Below are positions 6,710 to 14,227 of a DNA stretch of 32,407 nucleotides, piece by piece. This DNA is from Phycisphaerae bacterium. Lineage in GTDB: Bacteria > Planctomycetota > Phycisphaerae > SM23-33. The notes beneath the pieces were generated by a model. That model was not told the origin of the DNA. It saw only the letters and a program-made list of their open reading frames with translations, and ran no database searches. The stretch spans positions 1-32,407 of the forward strand of contig JAIORC010000407.1 of NCBI GenBank assembly GCA_021108335.1, written 5' to 3'. How positions within the stretch are numbered: the stretch's first letter is position 1; every line of letters starts with the position of its first letter. A program made the position numbers and the translations under genes.

Positions 6710-8089
6710 ATGAGTAAACACACGAAATTGCTGATTGTGCTGGTGAGTTTTGCAGTGGTCGGAGCCATGGCCGTGCCGGCGGTCGCCCAGGTGGCGAAGC
6801 CGAAAAATGCCGCCGAGGAGGCCAAACGCCTCGCGATGGGCGAGCGGGCTGCCCGTGCCGACGCCATCCGCAAACTTGGCGAGCGTATCCGCGGGCTGAG
6901 GATCACATCCTCGACTACCGTACAGGATTTCGTTGCCGAAAATGACACTATAGAGACAGACCTCAATGCGTTTCTTAAAGGTATGAAGCAGGAAGGCAAG
7001 TGCAAGGTAGACGAGGATGGCGTGGTTACCTGCAGGATGTCGGTTACGCTGAAGACGGTCGAGACGACGCTCAAGAGAATATACACCGCCCGCTACAAGG
7101 GCGACAAGGTCAAGATCAACGATTTCAACAAAATGACGCAGGTCAACAAGTTCAACAAGATTGAGGTTGTCGGCCAGGGCGTGCTGAAGTCTGAATCTGC
7201 CGCCGCCCCGATAGTGCCAGCAGCCGCAGGCCCGGCAGGCGTGCGGCGATCCACACTGCCGCCGTTCTGGAAGAAGCACATTCCTGCCGGGTTCCGCGCT
7301 CAGGCCAAGACGGGAGCCGAGCGTGCCGCCCGTGTCGATGCCATGCGGCGGCTGGCCGAGCGGATCAAGGGCGTGAGGATTACCTCTTCGACCACCGTGC
7401 AGGATTTCGTAACCGAATCTGACGAGATAAACGTTGATATGAGGCGGTTTCTGCGTGGCGCGAAGGAAATCGGCGTTCGTTACCGGCGGGACATACTGAT
7501 CTGCGAGGTCGAGATGCAGGTAACCCTCAAGACGGTCATTACCAATTTCAAGAGTTGGGTCGATACCCACTACAAGGGCGACCGCGTCAAGATCAAGCAG
7601 CTCCAGGAATACGTCCAGAAGGTTCGGTTCGACAAAATCAAGGAAATCGGTACGGGCGTGGTGAATCCCAAGTACGTTCAGCCGGCGATGGCCAAGAAGC
7701 AGGTGATTGTCGCGCAGGTTGCCTCGCAGCCGCCGGCATGGATTGTCGATACGCTGCGTGTAAAAGGCCGAGCTGCCGTGGACCCCAACGCAGCCAACCC
7801 CGCCCAGGCAAGGTTGGCGGCCTCTCGGGCCGCAGCCTTGGACGCCCGGCGTAAAATCGCCGAGAAACTCAATGGTTTGATGCTTTCCTCCAATTCTTCG
7901 GTGAAAAACTTCGCCGCACAAAGCGACAAAATCCAGGCCAGGATGCAGGCATTCCAGCAGAATGCCGCCGTTGTTGACGGCTCGGAGAAAATCGCCGACG
8001 GAGTTGTCACGGTAACCGTGGAAATGGACCTGAAACCCGTCTGGGACATGGTTGTATTCTATCGCCAGCAGGGTACCCCGCTGCCGTAA
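6710..8089 (+). CDS. Exported protein with three LPP20/FlgP-like repeats
   Basis: The ATG at 6710 has AAGGAG (6698-6703) six bases upstream; the frame is open earlier but lacks a good site. The 459-residue product has a signal peptide ending near AVAQ. Three diverged copies of one domain follow, at about 38-155, 200-320 and 364-459. Copies one and two share ERAAR-DA-R-L-ERI-G-RITSSTTVQDFV, then a VTLKTV strand, then Y-KGD-VKI. Copy three keeps A-DAR-KIAEKLNGL--SS-SSVK-FA. This Ala/Arg-rich helix plus beta pattern is that of LPP20/FlgP proteins, which form rings or disks around Vibrio and Campylobacter flagella. No lipobox cysteine is present. It lies 111 bases after the CsgG/FlgO-like gene and is probably cotranscribed. 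Confidence 0.75.
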   Translation: MSKHTKLLIVLVSFAVVGAMAVPAVAQVAKPKNAAEEAKRLAMGERAARADAIRKLGERIRGLRITSSTTVQDFVAENDTIETDLNAFLKGMKQEGKCKVDEDGVVTCRMSVTLKTVETTLKRIYTARYKGDKVKINDFNKMTQVNKFNKIEVVGQGVLKSESAAAPIVPAAAGPAGVRRSTLPPFWKKHIPAGFRAQAKTGAERAARVDAMRRLAERIKGVRITSSTTVQDFVTESDEINVDMRRFLRGAKEIGVRYRRDILICEVEMQVTLKTVITNFKSWVDTHYKGDRVKIKQLQEYVQKVRFDKIKEIGTGVVNPKYVQPAMAKKQVIVAQVASQPPAWIVDTLRVKGRAAVDPNAANPAQARLAASRAAALDARRKIAEKLNGLMLSSNSSVKNFAAQSDKIQARMQAFQQNAAVVDGSEKIADGVVTVTVEMDLKPVWDMVVFYRQQGTPLP

Positions 8090-8135
8090 CGTCGCGGGGC
8101 CGTGAAATATCTGGAATAATAGATGGCAGGTGAAA

Positions 8136-8170
8136 ACAGGTTTGTAACCCCCTGGGGGTTTGTAACCTGT
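8136..8170. repeat. Nested palindrome ACAGGTT/AACCTGT with AACCCCC/GGGGGTT core
   Basis: The outer arms ACAGGTT and AACCTGT enclose an AACCCCC-T-GGGGGTT palindrome. A close relative lies at 8509-8545, and its outer stem recurs at 21117-21139. It sits between the triple-repeat gene and the small lipoprotein gene. Confidence 0.75.
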
Positions 8171-8226
8171 GCTGCCGCTGTCTGAATTTGACAAACTACA
8201 CTGAAACCGTACGACAGGAGAAAAAC

Positions 8227-8379
8227 ATGTTTACAATCAAAAGAATCTTTTCGGTAGTGATGATCGTAGCCATGCTGGTTGTTACCGGTGTTGTGGTCGG
8301 TTGTGAAGAGGACGAAATAACAACCCACAAGTCCAAAACCACAACCACGAGCAAGACAAGCGAAGTAGTCGTTCCGTAA
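8227..8379 (+). CDS. Small lipoprotein (50 residues)
   Basis: The ATG at 8227 has AGGAG (8216-8220) six bases upstream, which decides it over the earlier in-frame start at 8188. The short protein has a basic N-terminus, a hydrophobic stretch and the lipobox VVVGC (Cys26), followed by acidic EEDE and a Thr/Lys/Ser-rich tail. It is a predicted lipoprotein of unknown function. Its position between LPP20-like and FlgT-like genes suggests an accessory envelope role. Proteins this short are easily missed, but the site and lipobox together support a real gene. Confidence 0.7.
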   Translation: MFTIKRIFSVVMIVAMLVVTGVVVGCEEDEITTHKSKTTTTSKTSEVVVP

Positions 8380-8405
8380 CAACCGTTGTGGGCGGCACAG
8401 ATTTG

Positions 8406-8485
8406 TCGGGTGCCATGCTTCTGCTCGCAGAAGCATGTGTTCGGGTCCTTCATGGCGACCCCTGCGGTGTCGCCATGCCACCCGA
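8406..8485 (-). repeat. Double-hairpin intergenic element, copy 5
   Basis: The ends are TCGGGTGCC (8406-8414) and GCCACCCGA (8477-8485). Hairpins are 8415-8436 (ATGCTTCTGC arms) and 8452-8476 (ATGGCGAC arms). It has the same stem pair and orientation as copy 4. It begins 26 bases after the small lipoprotein stop. The 338-bp gap 8380-8717 consists almost entirely of such elements. Confidence 0.85.
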
Positions 8486-8508
8486 TTTGGCGGGAATTTT
8501 GTTTGGTG

Positions 8509-8545
8509 GCACAGGTTTGTAACCTCCTTGGGGGCAAGCCTGTGC
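8509..8545. repeat. Nested GCACAGG/CCTGTGC palindrome
   Basis: The outer arms GCACAGG and CCTGTGC enclose a CCTCCTTGGGGG core. It is preceded by the GGTGGC end motif and is homologous to 8136-8170. Here it abuts the left end of copy 6. Confidence 0.75.
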
Positions 8546-8671
8546 AATTTCCCACGATATCGGGTGGCATGGTTAGCCCGCATTTTTTGCGGGATAGCCA
8601 TGAAAGATAAATTTACAATTTTAGCGACATCCTTACATGGCGACCCCTGCGGTGTCGCCATGTCACCCAAC
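8546..8671 (-). repeat. Double-hairpin intergenic element, copy 6
   Basis: The left end at 8546-8568 (AATTTCC...GGGTGGC) closely matches the left end of copy 1. The stems are a long hairpin with arms ATGGTTAGCCCGCA/TGCGGGATAGCCAT (8569-8601) and the ATGGCGAC/GTCGCCAT hairpin (8637-8661). The right end is GTCACCCAAC. This copy keeps the family ends but has replaced the ATGCTTCTGC stem. A degenerate ATGCTT...AAGCAGAAG stem follows at about 8689-8707. Confidence 0.8.
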
Positions 8672-8717
8672 GCGTTTTTATTACCGCATGCTTTTACAAG
8701 CAGAAGGGACTGAACTT

Positions 8718-9848
8718 ATGCGCAGGGTATTCTTTTATCTATTGGTCGTTACACTTTTTACTTCGTTGTTTGCCCAGCAGGCTACCGCTGCCAGGAACCT
8801 TGTAACGGTTACCGTTATCGGCAAGGGGATGAGCAAGAAGGAAGCCGTCGCCGACGGCCAGCGGAAGGCGGTCGAGGAGGCTGCCGGCACGTTAATCTAC
8901 TCCGAGACCAAGACCAAGGATTTTGTCCTGGCCAAGGATACGATTCTCTCGCGGGCAGCCGGCTTTGTCCAGAGTTGCGATATCGTCTCCAAATCCGTTG
9001 ACGAGGACGGCGTCTGGACGCTGAAGCTGCGGATTGTTGTCTCGAAGAAGGGCATCGTGGATTGCTGGGGCGTGATAACGAACCTGCTCAAGCAGATGGG
9101 CAGGCCGAAGGTCATGGTATTCATCCGGGAAAGCATCGACGGCAAACCGCAGGATGTTTCCACGCTGCAAACCCGACTGGAAAGCAAGCTGTTGAAGAAC
9201 GGCTTTATTCTGGTCGACAAAAGTCAGATAAAGGCTATCGACCAGAAAAACCTCATCGCCGCCGTCGCCGAAGACAAGCCGGAAAAAATCCAGGCTATCG
9301 CAAAGAAATTCGGCGCGCAGATTTTCATTACCGGCACCGCCAACGCCAGCGCCGCCGGTACGAAGAGGATGCACGGCCGCGTGTTCTATCGCTATCTCGC
9401 CGACGCGAATATCCGCATCTTCCGGTCGGATACCGCCCAGTTGCTCGCTGCCCAGGTCGGCACGAACGATGAGCGGTACGGCGGCATGCAGCAGGCCCGG
9501 CGGGGTGCTGCCACGGCAAGTCTGGCGAGGCAGGGTAACTACATCGTGCCGCGAATCACGCGGAAAATCGTGCGGTTCTGGTCGGACGTGCTGGAAGGCC
9601 GGGGCGAAGTGCAACTGAAGGTATCCGGCCTTTCGTTCGGGCAATACGCCAAGTTGAAGAAGGCATTGGTAAAGATCAAGGGCGTCAAGGACGTAACAGC
9701 CAAGTATAACAACAAAAATGCCGACATCTCCATCGAAGCCGACTGCAACGCCGAAACGCTGGCTGAGCGAATCGTCGAGGCGATGGAAAAGAAAATCGAA
9801 ATCACCGACGTCTCGCAAAACGTCATCAAAGCGGACTACAAAAAATAA
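8718..9848 (+). CDS. FlgT-like exported protein
   Basis: The ATG at 8718 has GAAGGGA (8703-8709) upstream; the longer frame from 8637 runs through a repeat element and is rejected. The 376-residue product has a Sec signal ending near ATAARN. Residues 27-112 match the FlgT N-terminal domain pattern: VTVTVIGKGMSKKEAVADGQRKAVEEAAGT as a strand and helix, then SRAAGFVQSCDIVSKSVDEDGVWTLKLRIVV. A middle domain (130-250, KVMVFIRESI ... KFGAQIFITGTA) resembles the TolB-N/CsgG-like fold, and a C-terminal ferredoxin-like strand-helix repeat closes it. In Vibrio, FlgT forms the H ring around the flagellar basal body. No flagellar gene is visible here, so a structural envelope role is inferred. Confidence 0.78.
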   Translation: MRRVFFYLLVVTLFTSLFAQQATAARNLVTVTVIGKGMSKKEAVADGQRKAVEEAAGTLIYSETKTKDFVLAKDTILSRAAGFVQSCDIVSKSVDEDGVWTLKLRIVVSKKGIVDCWGVITNLLKQMGRPKVMVFIRESIDGKPQDVSTLQTRLESKLLKNGFILVDKSQIKAIDQKNLIAAVAEDKPEKIQAIAKKFGAQIFITGTANASAAGTKRMHGRVFYRYLADANIRIFRSDTAQLLAAQVGTNDERYGGMQQARRGAATASLARQGNYIVPRITRKIVRFWSDVLEGRGEVQLKVSGLSFGQYAKLKKALVKIKGVKDVTAKYNNKNADISIEADCNAETLAERIVEAMEKKIEITDVSQNVIKADYKK

Positions 9849-9893
9849 CATAGCGGCGGCATAGTTCCAAAAACATTGCAAGGAGACTGAAAA

Positions 9894-10319
9894 ATGAAAA
9901 GACTTGCCAAATCGGTGCTAGCTGGCGTTGTCGTAGGTGTTTTGGGTATAGGTTGGGGGTGGTTAACCTGCGGCTTCCTTTTCAATTGGGTTTACAGGCT
10001 GGCACCGACGAACATCTGGGTAAAGCCGGACGACATGCCGTTTGACATGATGGCGGTTACGAGCGTTCTGTTCGCGATTCTGCTCGCGATTGTTTACTCG
10101 CAGATCAGCAAGTCCCTGCCCGGCCGGAGCGTTGTTGTCAAAGGCCTGTGGTTCGGCGTGATAGTGTGGCTGGTTGGCGCGCTGCCGGGTATATATTCGA
10201 TGCTGTTGTATACCACTTTCGCATACCAGGTAGTAATCTACTGGCTGGTTAACGCGCTGGTCGCCGGGTTATGGAAGGGTGTAATCATCGCCCTCATCGT
10301 CGGCAAAGATAAAAGCTGA
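9894..10319 (+). CDS. Small integral membrane protein, four predicted helices
   Basis: The ATG at 9894 follows AAGGAGA with good spacing, 45 bases after the FlgT-like gene. The 141-residue product has hydrophobic segments around 7-33, 52-68, 82-105 and 112-136, and a short charged C-terminus GKDKS. I do not recognise the family. It is the last gene of the envelope cluster and could anchor or assist its products; this is inference from position only. Confidence 0.7.
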   Translation: MKRLAKSVLAGVVVGVLGIGWGWLTCGFLFNWVYRLAPTNIWVKPDDMPFDMMAVTSVLFAILLAIVYSQISKSLPGRSVVVKGLWFGVIVWLVGALPGIYSMLLYTTFAYQVVIYWLVNALVAGLWKGVIIALIVGKDKS

Positions 10320-10323
10320 CGGC

Positions 10324-10357
10324 ATGCTTCTGCAGGCAGAAACATGGCACCCGACAA
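10324..10357 (+). repeat. Single-hairpin remnant of the double-hairpin family, copy 7
   Basis: The ATGCTTCTGC-AG-GCAGAAACAT hairpin with one mismatch is followed by GGCACCCGACAA. The other half of the element is missing. It begins four bases after the membrane protein stop. The rest of the 317-bp gap 10320-10636 holds a CCGGGTC-TT-GACCCGG hairpin at 10389-10404 and no recognisable gene. Confidence 0.75.
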
Positions 10358-10388
10358 TTTTTAGAGGTGTCCCTTTAGTTTTGGCAGG

Positions 10389-10404
10389 CCGGGTCTTGAC
10401 CCGG
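10389..10404. repeat. Perfect hairpin CCGGGTC-TT-GACCCGG
   Basis: A seven-base-pair perfect stem with a two-base loop lies in the gap before the export locus. No T-run follows, so it is not an intrinsic terminator. Confidence 0.6.
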
Positions 10405-10636
10405 TAACGGCACTCTGTTCGGTTTGCCTGTTGATTTGTTTGCGTGCTTTCGCCTTCAATTCAGCTTCATCCGTCATGAATTCCGCAAATATTCTGATTC
10501 GCGGTTTCAATCCAACTTCCGCTGGAGGGAACTTTGCTTGAGTTGTGGGGGGGTTGCTGTTATTTTATTTCGACACATTGACGCTGGAGGCTGGTGATGG
10601 CGGTTGATTGACAATTGCAATACAGGAAAACAGAAG

Positions 10637-13105
10637 ATGTTACTATCATTTCGGAAACTGGAAACTTCGTTTGTCCTCGTGGTGCTTTTGTTATGTTTTG
10701 GCTGGACAGGTGTTTCGTCGGCGGATGAGCCGTTGCGTATCCAGGGGTATCGCAGTTCGTTTTCGCCGTATATTCGCCGTGGGGCATGGGTAAGCCAAAC
10801 CGTCCGGGTGGCAAACGACAACGACCAGTCCCGTAAGGTGAAGGTGGGCTGCCAGACCAGCACCGCCGGTATCGGCCGACAGTATTTCACGCGAATCGTT
10901 AACATCCCGTCGCATGCTTCGCGGCGAATACGGATAGCCTATCGTCCCGGAACGCTCCCGCCGCCGAAAAAGCAGCCACGGAAGAAAAACCGGAGGTCGA
11001 AAAAGAAGAAGGCGAAACCCAAAGCCCCAACCGTGCGAAAGAAGAAGGAAACTCTCCGGCAGGACTACCTGTTGTGGGATGCCGAGACGGGTGATGAAAT
11101 CCAGGCCACTAACGGTATCGGCTCAATTATCGAACCGAAGCAAACCGCCATAGCCCTTATTGGTGCCCTGGAGCACGATAACACCACTTACCTGCGGCAA
11201 ATGGTTGACAGGCCTCTGGGCGACGTATTGTTCCTCGGCGGTATCGCCGCCAATCTGCCTGATCTGTGGTACGAGTATTCCATGGTGGACATTCTCGTTC
11301 TGGGGCAGGTGGATGTTTCGGCTTTGCGGGTAACGCAGGTTTCCGCCATTCTTCAGTGGGTTCGGCGTGGCGGGGTGGTGGTTTTTACCGGCAGCGAGTC
11401 GATGGGCAAGCTTTTGCGTGGGCGACTTGGTACCGCGGCTGGGGTTTGCGTTACGGGCTACGGTTTTGTGGACAGCCTGCGGGTTACCGGGCCTTTCGCG
11501 CCGTCCAAGCCCGTCGGGCTGTTGCGGCCGGTGCCGATGGGCTGGCTTTGTCCGACGACCGCCGAGGTTGTCTATCGTGCCAACGGCCTGCCTTTGCTGA
11601 CGCGGCGGTGTCTGGGGGATGGGCTTATTTTCACGCTTGCGACATCCGTGGGCGGGCTGAAGCCCAAGCCGTTGCAGGCAGTGTGGAATACCATCGGCCA
11701 GGCGAGGCGAACCATGATGCCCCTGAACCCGAACGCCTTTGTCAAGGCGGGCACGGGGACGCTGGGCAGCATAGCCGGCCGTCGCGGGCCTGACAGTACC
11801 ATGCCGGTTACGATTTTCGTGGTATTGTTCGCGGCGGTGGTTGTCTTTGGCGTATTGCTGGCGAGGCGGCGGCGTGGCGAGCTTCTGTGGCTGGTGCTGG
11901 TTCCGGCTTCGATTCTGATATCGATCGGCCTGTATGTCGTCAGCCGTGCGAATGACAACCCGCCGCGGCTTAGTCATATCGGCATGATTACCGACATGGG
12001 CGGCGGCGAGGCGCGGGTTCAGCAGTTATTTTCCTATTACAGCGGCCCGGAAGACCAGCCGATTACTTTCGTTGCCGGCAGCCGGGATGCGGTCATTCGG
12101 GATATAGGTCAGGCCAGTGCCGCGGAGTTTGCCCTCAGCGAGATTCGCACGATCGACGCCGGCATGGTGCTGCCGGATCAGCCTATTCGCCCGGACGCCA
12201 CGCGTGGGTTCTACGTAGATTCAGTCGAGAAGATAGGCCGGCTTGGAGCGACGGTTACTTTCGACGAAAAAGGCATCTTCGGCACGGTGGACAACCGCCT
12301 GGCGGGCGATATTAATGATGCGGTGCTCTATGTCAACGCCCGGGCATACCGGGTGGGGAATCTGCCGGCAGGGGGGCAGACCGCCATTGAAGTAGATGAC
12401 AGCCGCCTGTTGGGCAAAGATGAATTTACGCCGCTGGTGGTGCAGGACACGCGGCGGAACGATCTGATGCGACAACTGGTCAGCCGTCCCAGTATGATGG
12501 ATACGGTTGCCAACCGTTGGCTGTTGATCGGCTATACTCCCATCAGCGTCATTGCCCCGCTGCAGGGGCGGGAACTTGTCCGGCAGGGCTGGAGCGTTAT
12601 AGCCTGGCCGGTAGAGTTGGTTGCTCCGAAGCCGGGCACGAAGGTACAGATACCGGCTGGCTTCGTGGATATGGAAATAAAATCAACGCTCTGGAACGTT
12701 GCGAAACAGGAGTTTATAGATTCCTCCTACCCCAACAAGCTATTGATACTTGTTCGTCCGCCCTGGCCTGGTGGGAGGCTTTCGGCTGCGACCGCGAAGC
12801 TGAGTGTCCAACTTCAGGCGGGGGGGTTCAAAATGGTGGTTTCCGGCGTCAAGCTGGCTGAAAAAGATGGGAATAAAAAGGGCAGAAGCAAGATTGCTTC
12901 CCGCATGGAGATGAAAACCGTGGAGAATCCCGCCGGGCGGTATGAGATAACGATTCCACGAGTGGAAAGGTTTCGCGGGGCGGACGGACGATGCGCGATC
13001 CTGCTGGAAGTCAAGCGATTGGCCCCGGCAACCGGCGGCGATGCGACGGTGATGACATGGAAAATCGAGAGCATGAATGTCTCTCTGAAAGGAACGGTTC
13101 GGTGA
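10637..13105 (+). CDS. Membrane-anchored GATase-like protein of the ABC-2 export locus
   Basis: The ATG at 10637 gives a clean signal peptide (LLSFRKLETSFVLVVLLLCF ... SSADEP); an AGGAAAA site lies upstream. The 822-residue product has a beta-rich N-domain and then a Lys/Arg-rich segment at about 109-140. Next comes a glutamine-amidotransferase-like fold (VDILVLGQVDVSALRV...ILQWVRRGGVVVFTG), as in DUF4350-type envelope proteins, with no obvious Cys-His-Glu triad. Two transmembrane helices follow near 389-436, then a long C-terminal beta-rich region. Its last four bases overlap the ATPase start (GTGA), so the two are translationally coupled. It probably serves as the extracytoplasmic partner of the transporter, much as GldG accompanies GldA/GldF; the substrate is unknown. 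Confidence 0.75.
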   Translation: MLLSFRKLETSFVLVVLLLCFGWTGVSSADEPLRIQGYRSSFSPYIRRGAWVSQTVRVANDNDQSRKVKVGCQTSTAGIGRQYFTRIVNIPSHASRRIRIAYRPGTLPPPKKQPRKKNRRSKKKKAKPKAPTVRKKKETLRQDYLLWDAETGDEIQATNGIGSIIEPKQTAIALIGALEHDNTTYLRQMVDRPLGDVLFLGGIAANLPDLWYEYSMVDILVLGQVDVSALRVTQVSAILQWVRRGGVVVFTGSESMGKLLRGRLGTAAGVCVTGYGFVDSLRVTGPFAPSKPVGLLRPVPMGWLCPTTAEVVYRANGLPLLTRRCLGDGLIFTLATSVGGLKPKPLQAVWNTIGQARRTMMPLNPNAFVKAGTGTLGSIAGRRGPDSTMPVTIFVVLFAAVVVFGVLLARRRRGELLWLVLVPASILISIGLYVVSRANDNPPRLSHIGMITDMGGGEARVQQLFSYYSGPEDQPITFVAGSRDAVIRDIGQASAAEFALSEIRTIDAGMVLPDQPIRPDATRGFYVDSVEKIGRLGATVTFDEKGIFGTVDNRLAGDINDAVLYVNARAYRVGNLPAGGQTAIEVDDSRLLGKDEFTPLVVQDTRRNDLMRQLVSRPSMMDTVANRWLLIGYTPISVIAPLQGRELVRQGWSVIAWPVELVAPKPGTKVQIPAGFVDMEIKSTLWNVAKQEFIDSSYPNKLLILVRPPWPGGRLSAATAKLSVQLQAGGFKMVVSGVKLAEKDGNKKGRSKIASRMEMKTVENPAGRYEITIPRVERFRGADGRCAILLEVKRLAPATGGDATVMTWKIESMNVSLKGTVR

Positions 13106-14127
13106 ATTCTCAGACGAAAGCCAATGATGAAATTGTCCTGCGTTGCGAAGGTCTGACCAAGCAATACGACGAGATAATAGCCTTGGATAATCTCTATCTC
13201 CAGGTTAGACGCGGGCAGATATTCGGGTACATCGGGCACAATGGTGCCGGCAAAACCACGACCATCCGCATTCTGGCGGGGTTGCTCAAGGCTACCAGCG
13301 GCAAGGCGGAGATATGCGGCCTGGATGTCCACCGCGGCGTCAGCGACATCAAGATGTTGGTCGGCTATATGCCCGACAGCTTTGGCGTGTACGATCAGAT
13401 GCGTGTCTGGGAGTACCTGGACTTTTTCGGCGCAGCCTTCAAGATTCCCCGCAAGCAGCGTTTCGACAGGATGGAGTATGTGCTGGACATAACCGAGGCG
13501 GAATATCTGCGGGACCGTTTTGTCGATACGCTGAGCAAGGGCATGAAGCAGCGAGTGGGCATTGCCCGAACGCTGATGCACGACCCGCAGGTGCTGTTGC
13601 TGGACGAGCCGGCGAGCGGCTTGGACCCGCGTGCCCGCGTGCAGATGAGGCATTTGTTGCGGAAGCTGGCAGACCGCGGCAAGACGCTGTTGGTCAGCTC
13701 GCACATTCTGCCGGAACTGGCGGCGGTCTGCGACACGGTTGGAATCATTCACGAGGGCGTGCTTCGCGTGTCTGGGCCGATTCAGGACGTTCTTAACCAG
13801 ATACAGCGCGACCGCCTGATGGAAGTCCGATGCTTCGGAAGTCGGCAGGAAGTGCAAAAAATACTTCAGCAACAGATTCACTGCCACGACTTCGAAGGGG
13901 TGGAATTGGAAAATGCCCTGCAATTCCGCTTTACCGGAGACGATGAATCACTGGCGGGTATAGTGGAAACCCTCAACTTGGCTGGGCAAAAAGTCGTAAC
14001 GCTGCGTGAAGTACCGCTAAGCCTGGAAGACGCCTACATGACCGTCAGTGGTACGGAATACGACGAAGAAACGGAAGAAGAAAAACAAGAGGAAGAAACT
14101 GAAGAACAGCCGGCCGGCACAGGTTAA
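13102..14127 (+). CDS. ABC transporter ATP-binding protein
   Basis: The GTG at 13102 overlaps the previous stop as GTGA and has AAAGGA upstream. The 341-residue product is a complete nucleotide-binding domain: Walker A GHNGAGKT (45-52), the signature LSKGMKQ (144-150, a common ABC-2 variant of LSGGQ), Walker B VLLLDE (164-169), D-loop SGLD and the switch histidine His201 in SSHIL. The sequence belongs to the ABC-2 export type (CcmA/NatA/GldA-like). The C-terminal 120 residues form an accessory domain ending in a very acidic Glu-rich tail. It would power the permease encoded next, from which it is separated by a 100-bp gap holding repeat copy 8. Confidence 0.93.
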   Translation: MNSQTKANDEIVLRCEGLTKQYDEIIALDNLYLQVRRGQIFGYIGHNGAGKTTTIRILAGLLKATSGKAEICGLDVHRGVSDIKMLVGYMPDSFGVYDQMRVWEYLDFFGAAFKIPRKQRFDRMEYVLDITEAEYLRDRFVDTLSKGMKQRVGIARTLMHDPQVLLLDEPASGLDPRARVQMRHLLRKLADRGKTLLVSSHILPELAAVCDTVGIIHEGVLRVSGPIQDVLNQIQRDRLMEVRCFGSRQEVQKILQQQIHCHDFEGVELENALQFRFTGDDESLAGIVETLNLAGQKVVTLREVPLSLEDAYMTVSGTEYDEETEEEKQEEETEEQPAGTG

Positions 14128-14137
14128 AAATCTATAG

Positions 14138-14207
14138 GTTGTGGGCGGCCCCCTGGGGGATGAATTATGACACGCATGCTTCTGCAAGCAGAAGCATGGC
14201 ACCCGGC
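14138..14207 (+). repeat. Double-hairpin intergenic element, copy 8, inside the ABC operon
   Basis: A GTTGTGGGCGGC end is followed by CCCCCTGGGGG (14149-14159), a spacer ATGAATTATGACACGC, the ATGCTTCTGC-AA-GCAGAAGCAT hairpin (14176-14197) and the GGCACCCGGC end. It has the same stem pair and orientation as copy 1, and both are followed by GAGTGAAATA. It separates ATPase and permease genes that would normally be nearly adjacent. Confidence 0.85.
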
Positions 14208-14227
14208 AGAGTAGTTGTGAGTGAAAT

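Noticed and set aside
6608-8194. Minus-strand open frame of 528 codons
   Set aside because: It is antisense to the triple-repeat protein; His/Gly/Arg-rich composition without any domain is typical of an antisense frame in GC-rich DNA.
8136-8671. Possible CRISPR array
   Set aside because: Several palindromic repeats lie close together, but spacing is irregular, repeats are not identical and there are no unique spacers of constant length.
10324-10345. ATGCTTCTGC hairpins as Rho-independent terminators
   Set aside because: They are not followed by T-runs and occur in both orientations relative to genes, including within an operon.
12814-13923. Long minus-strand open frame of 369 codons
   Set aside because: It lies antisense to the ABC ATPase gene with its Walker motifs; composition is that of a shadow frame and no ribosome binding site is present.
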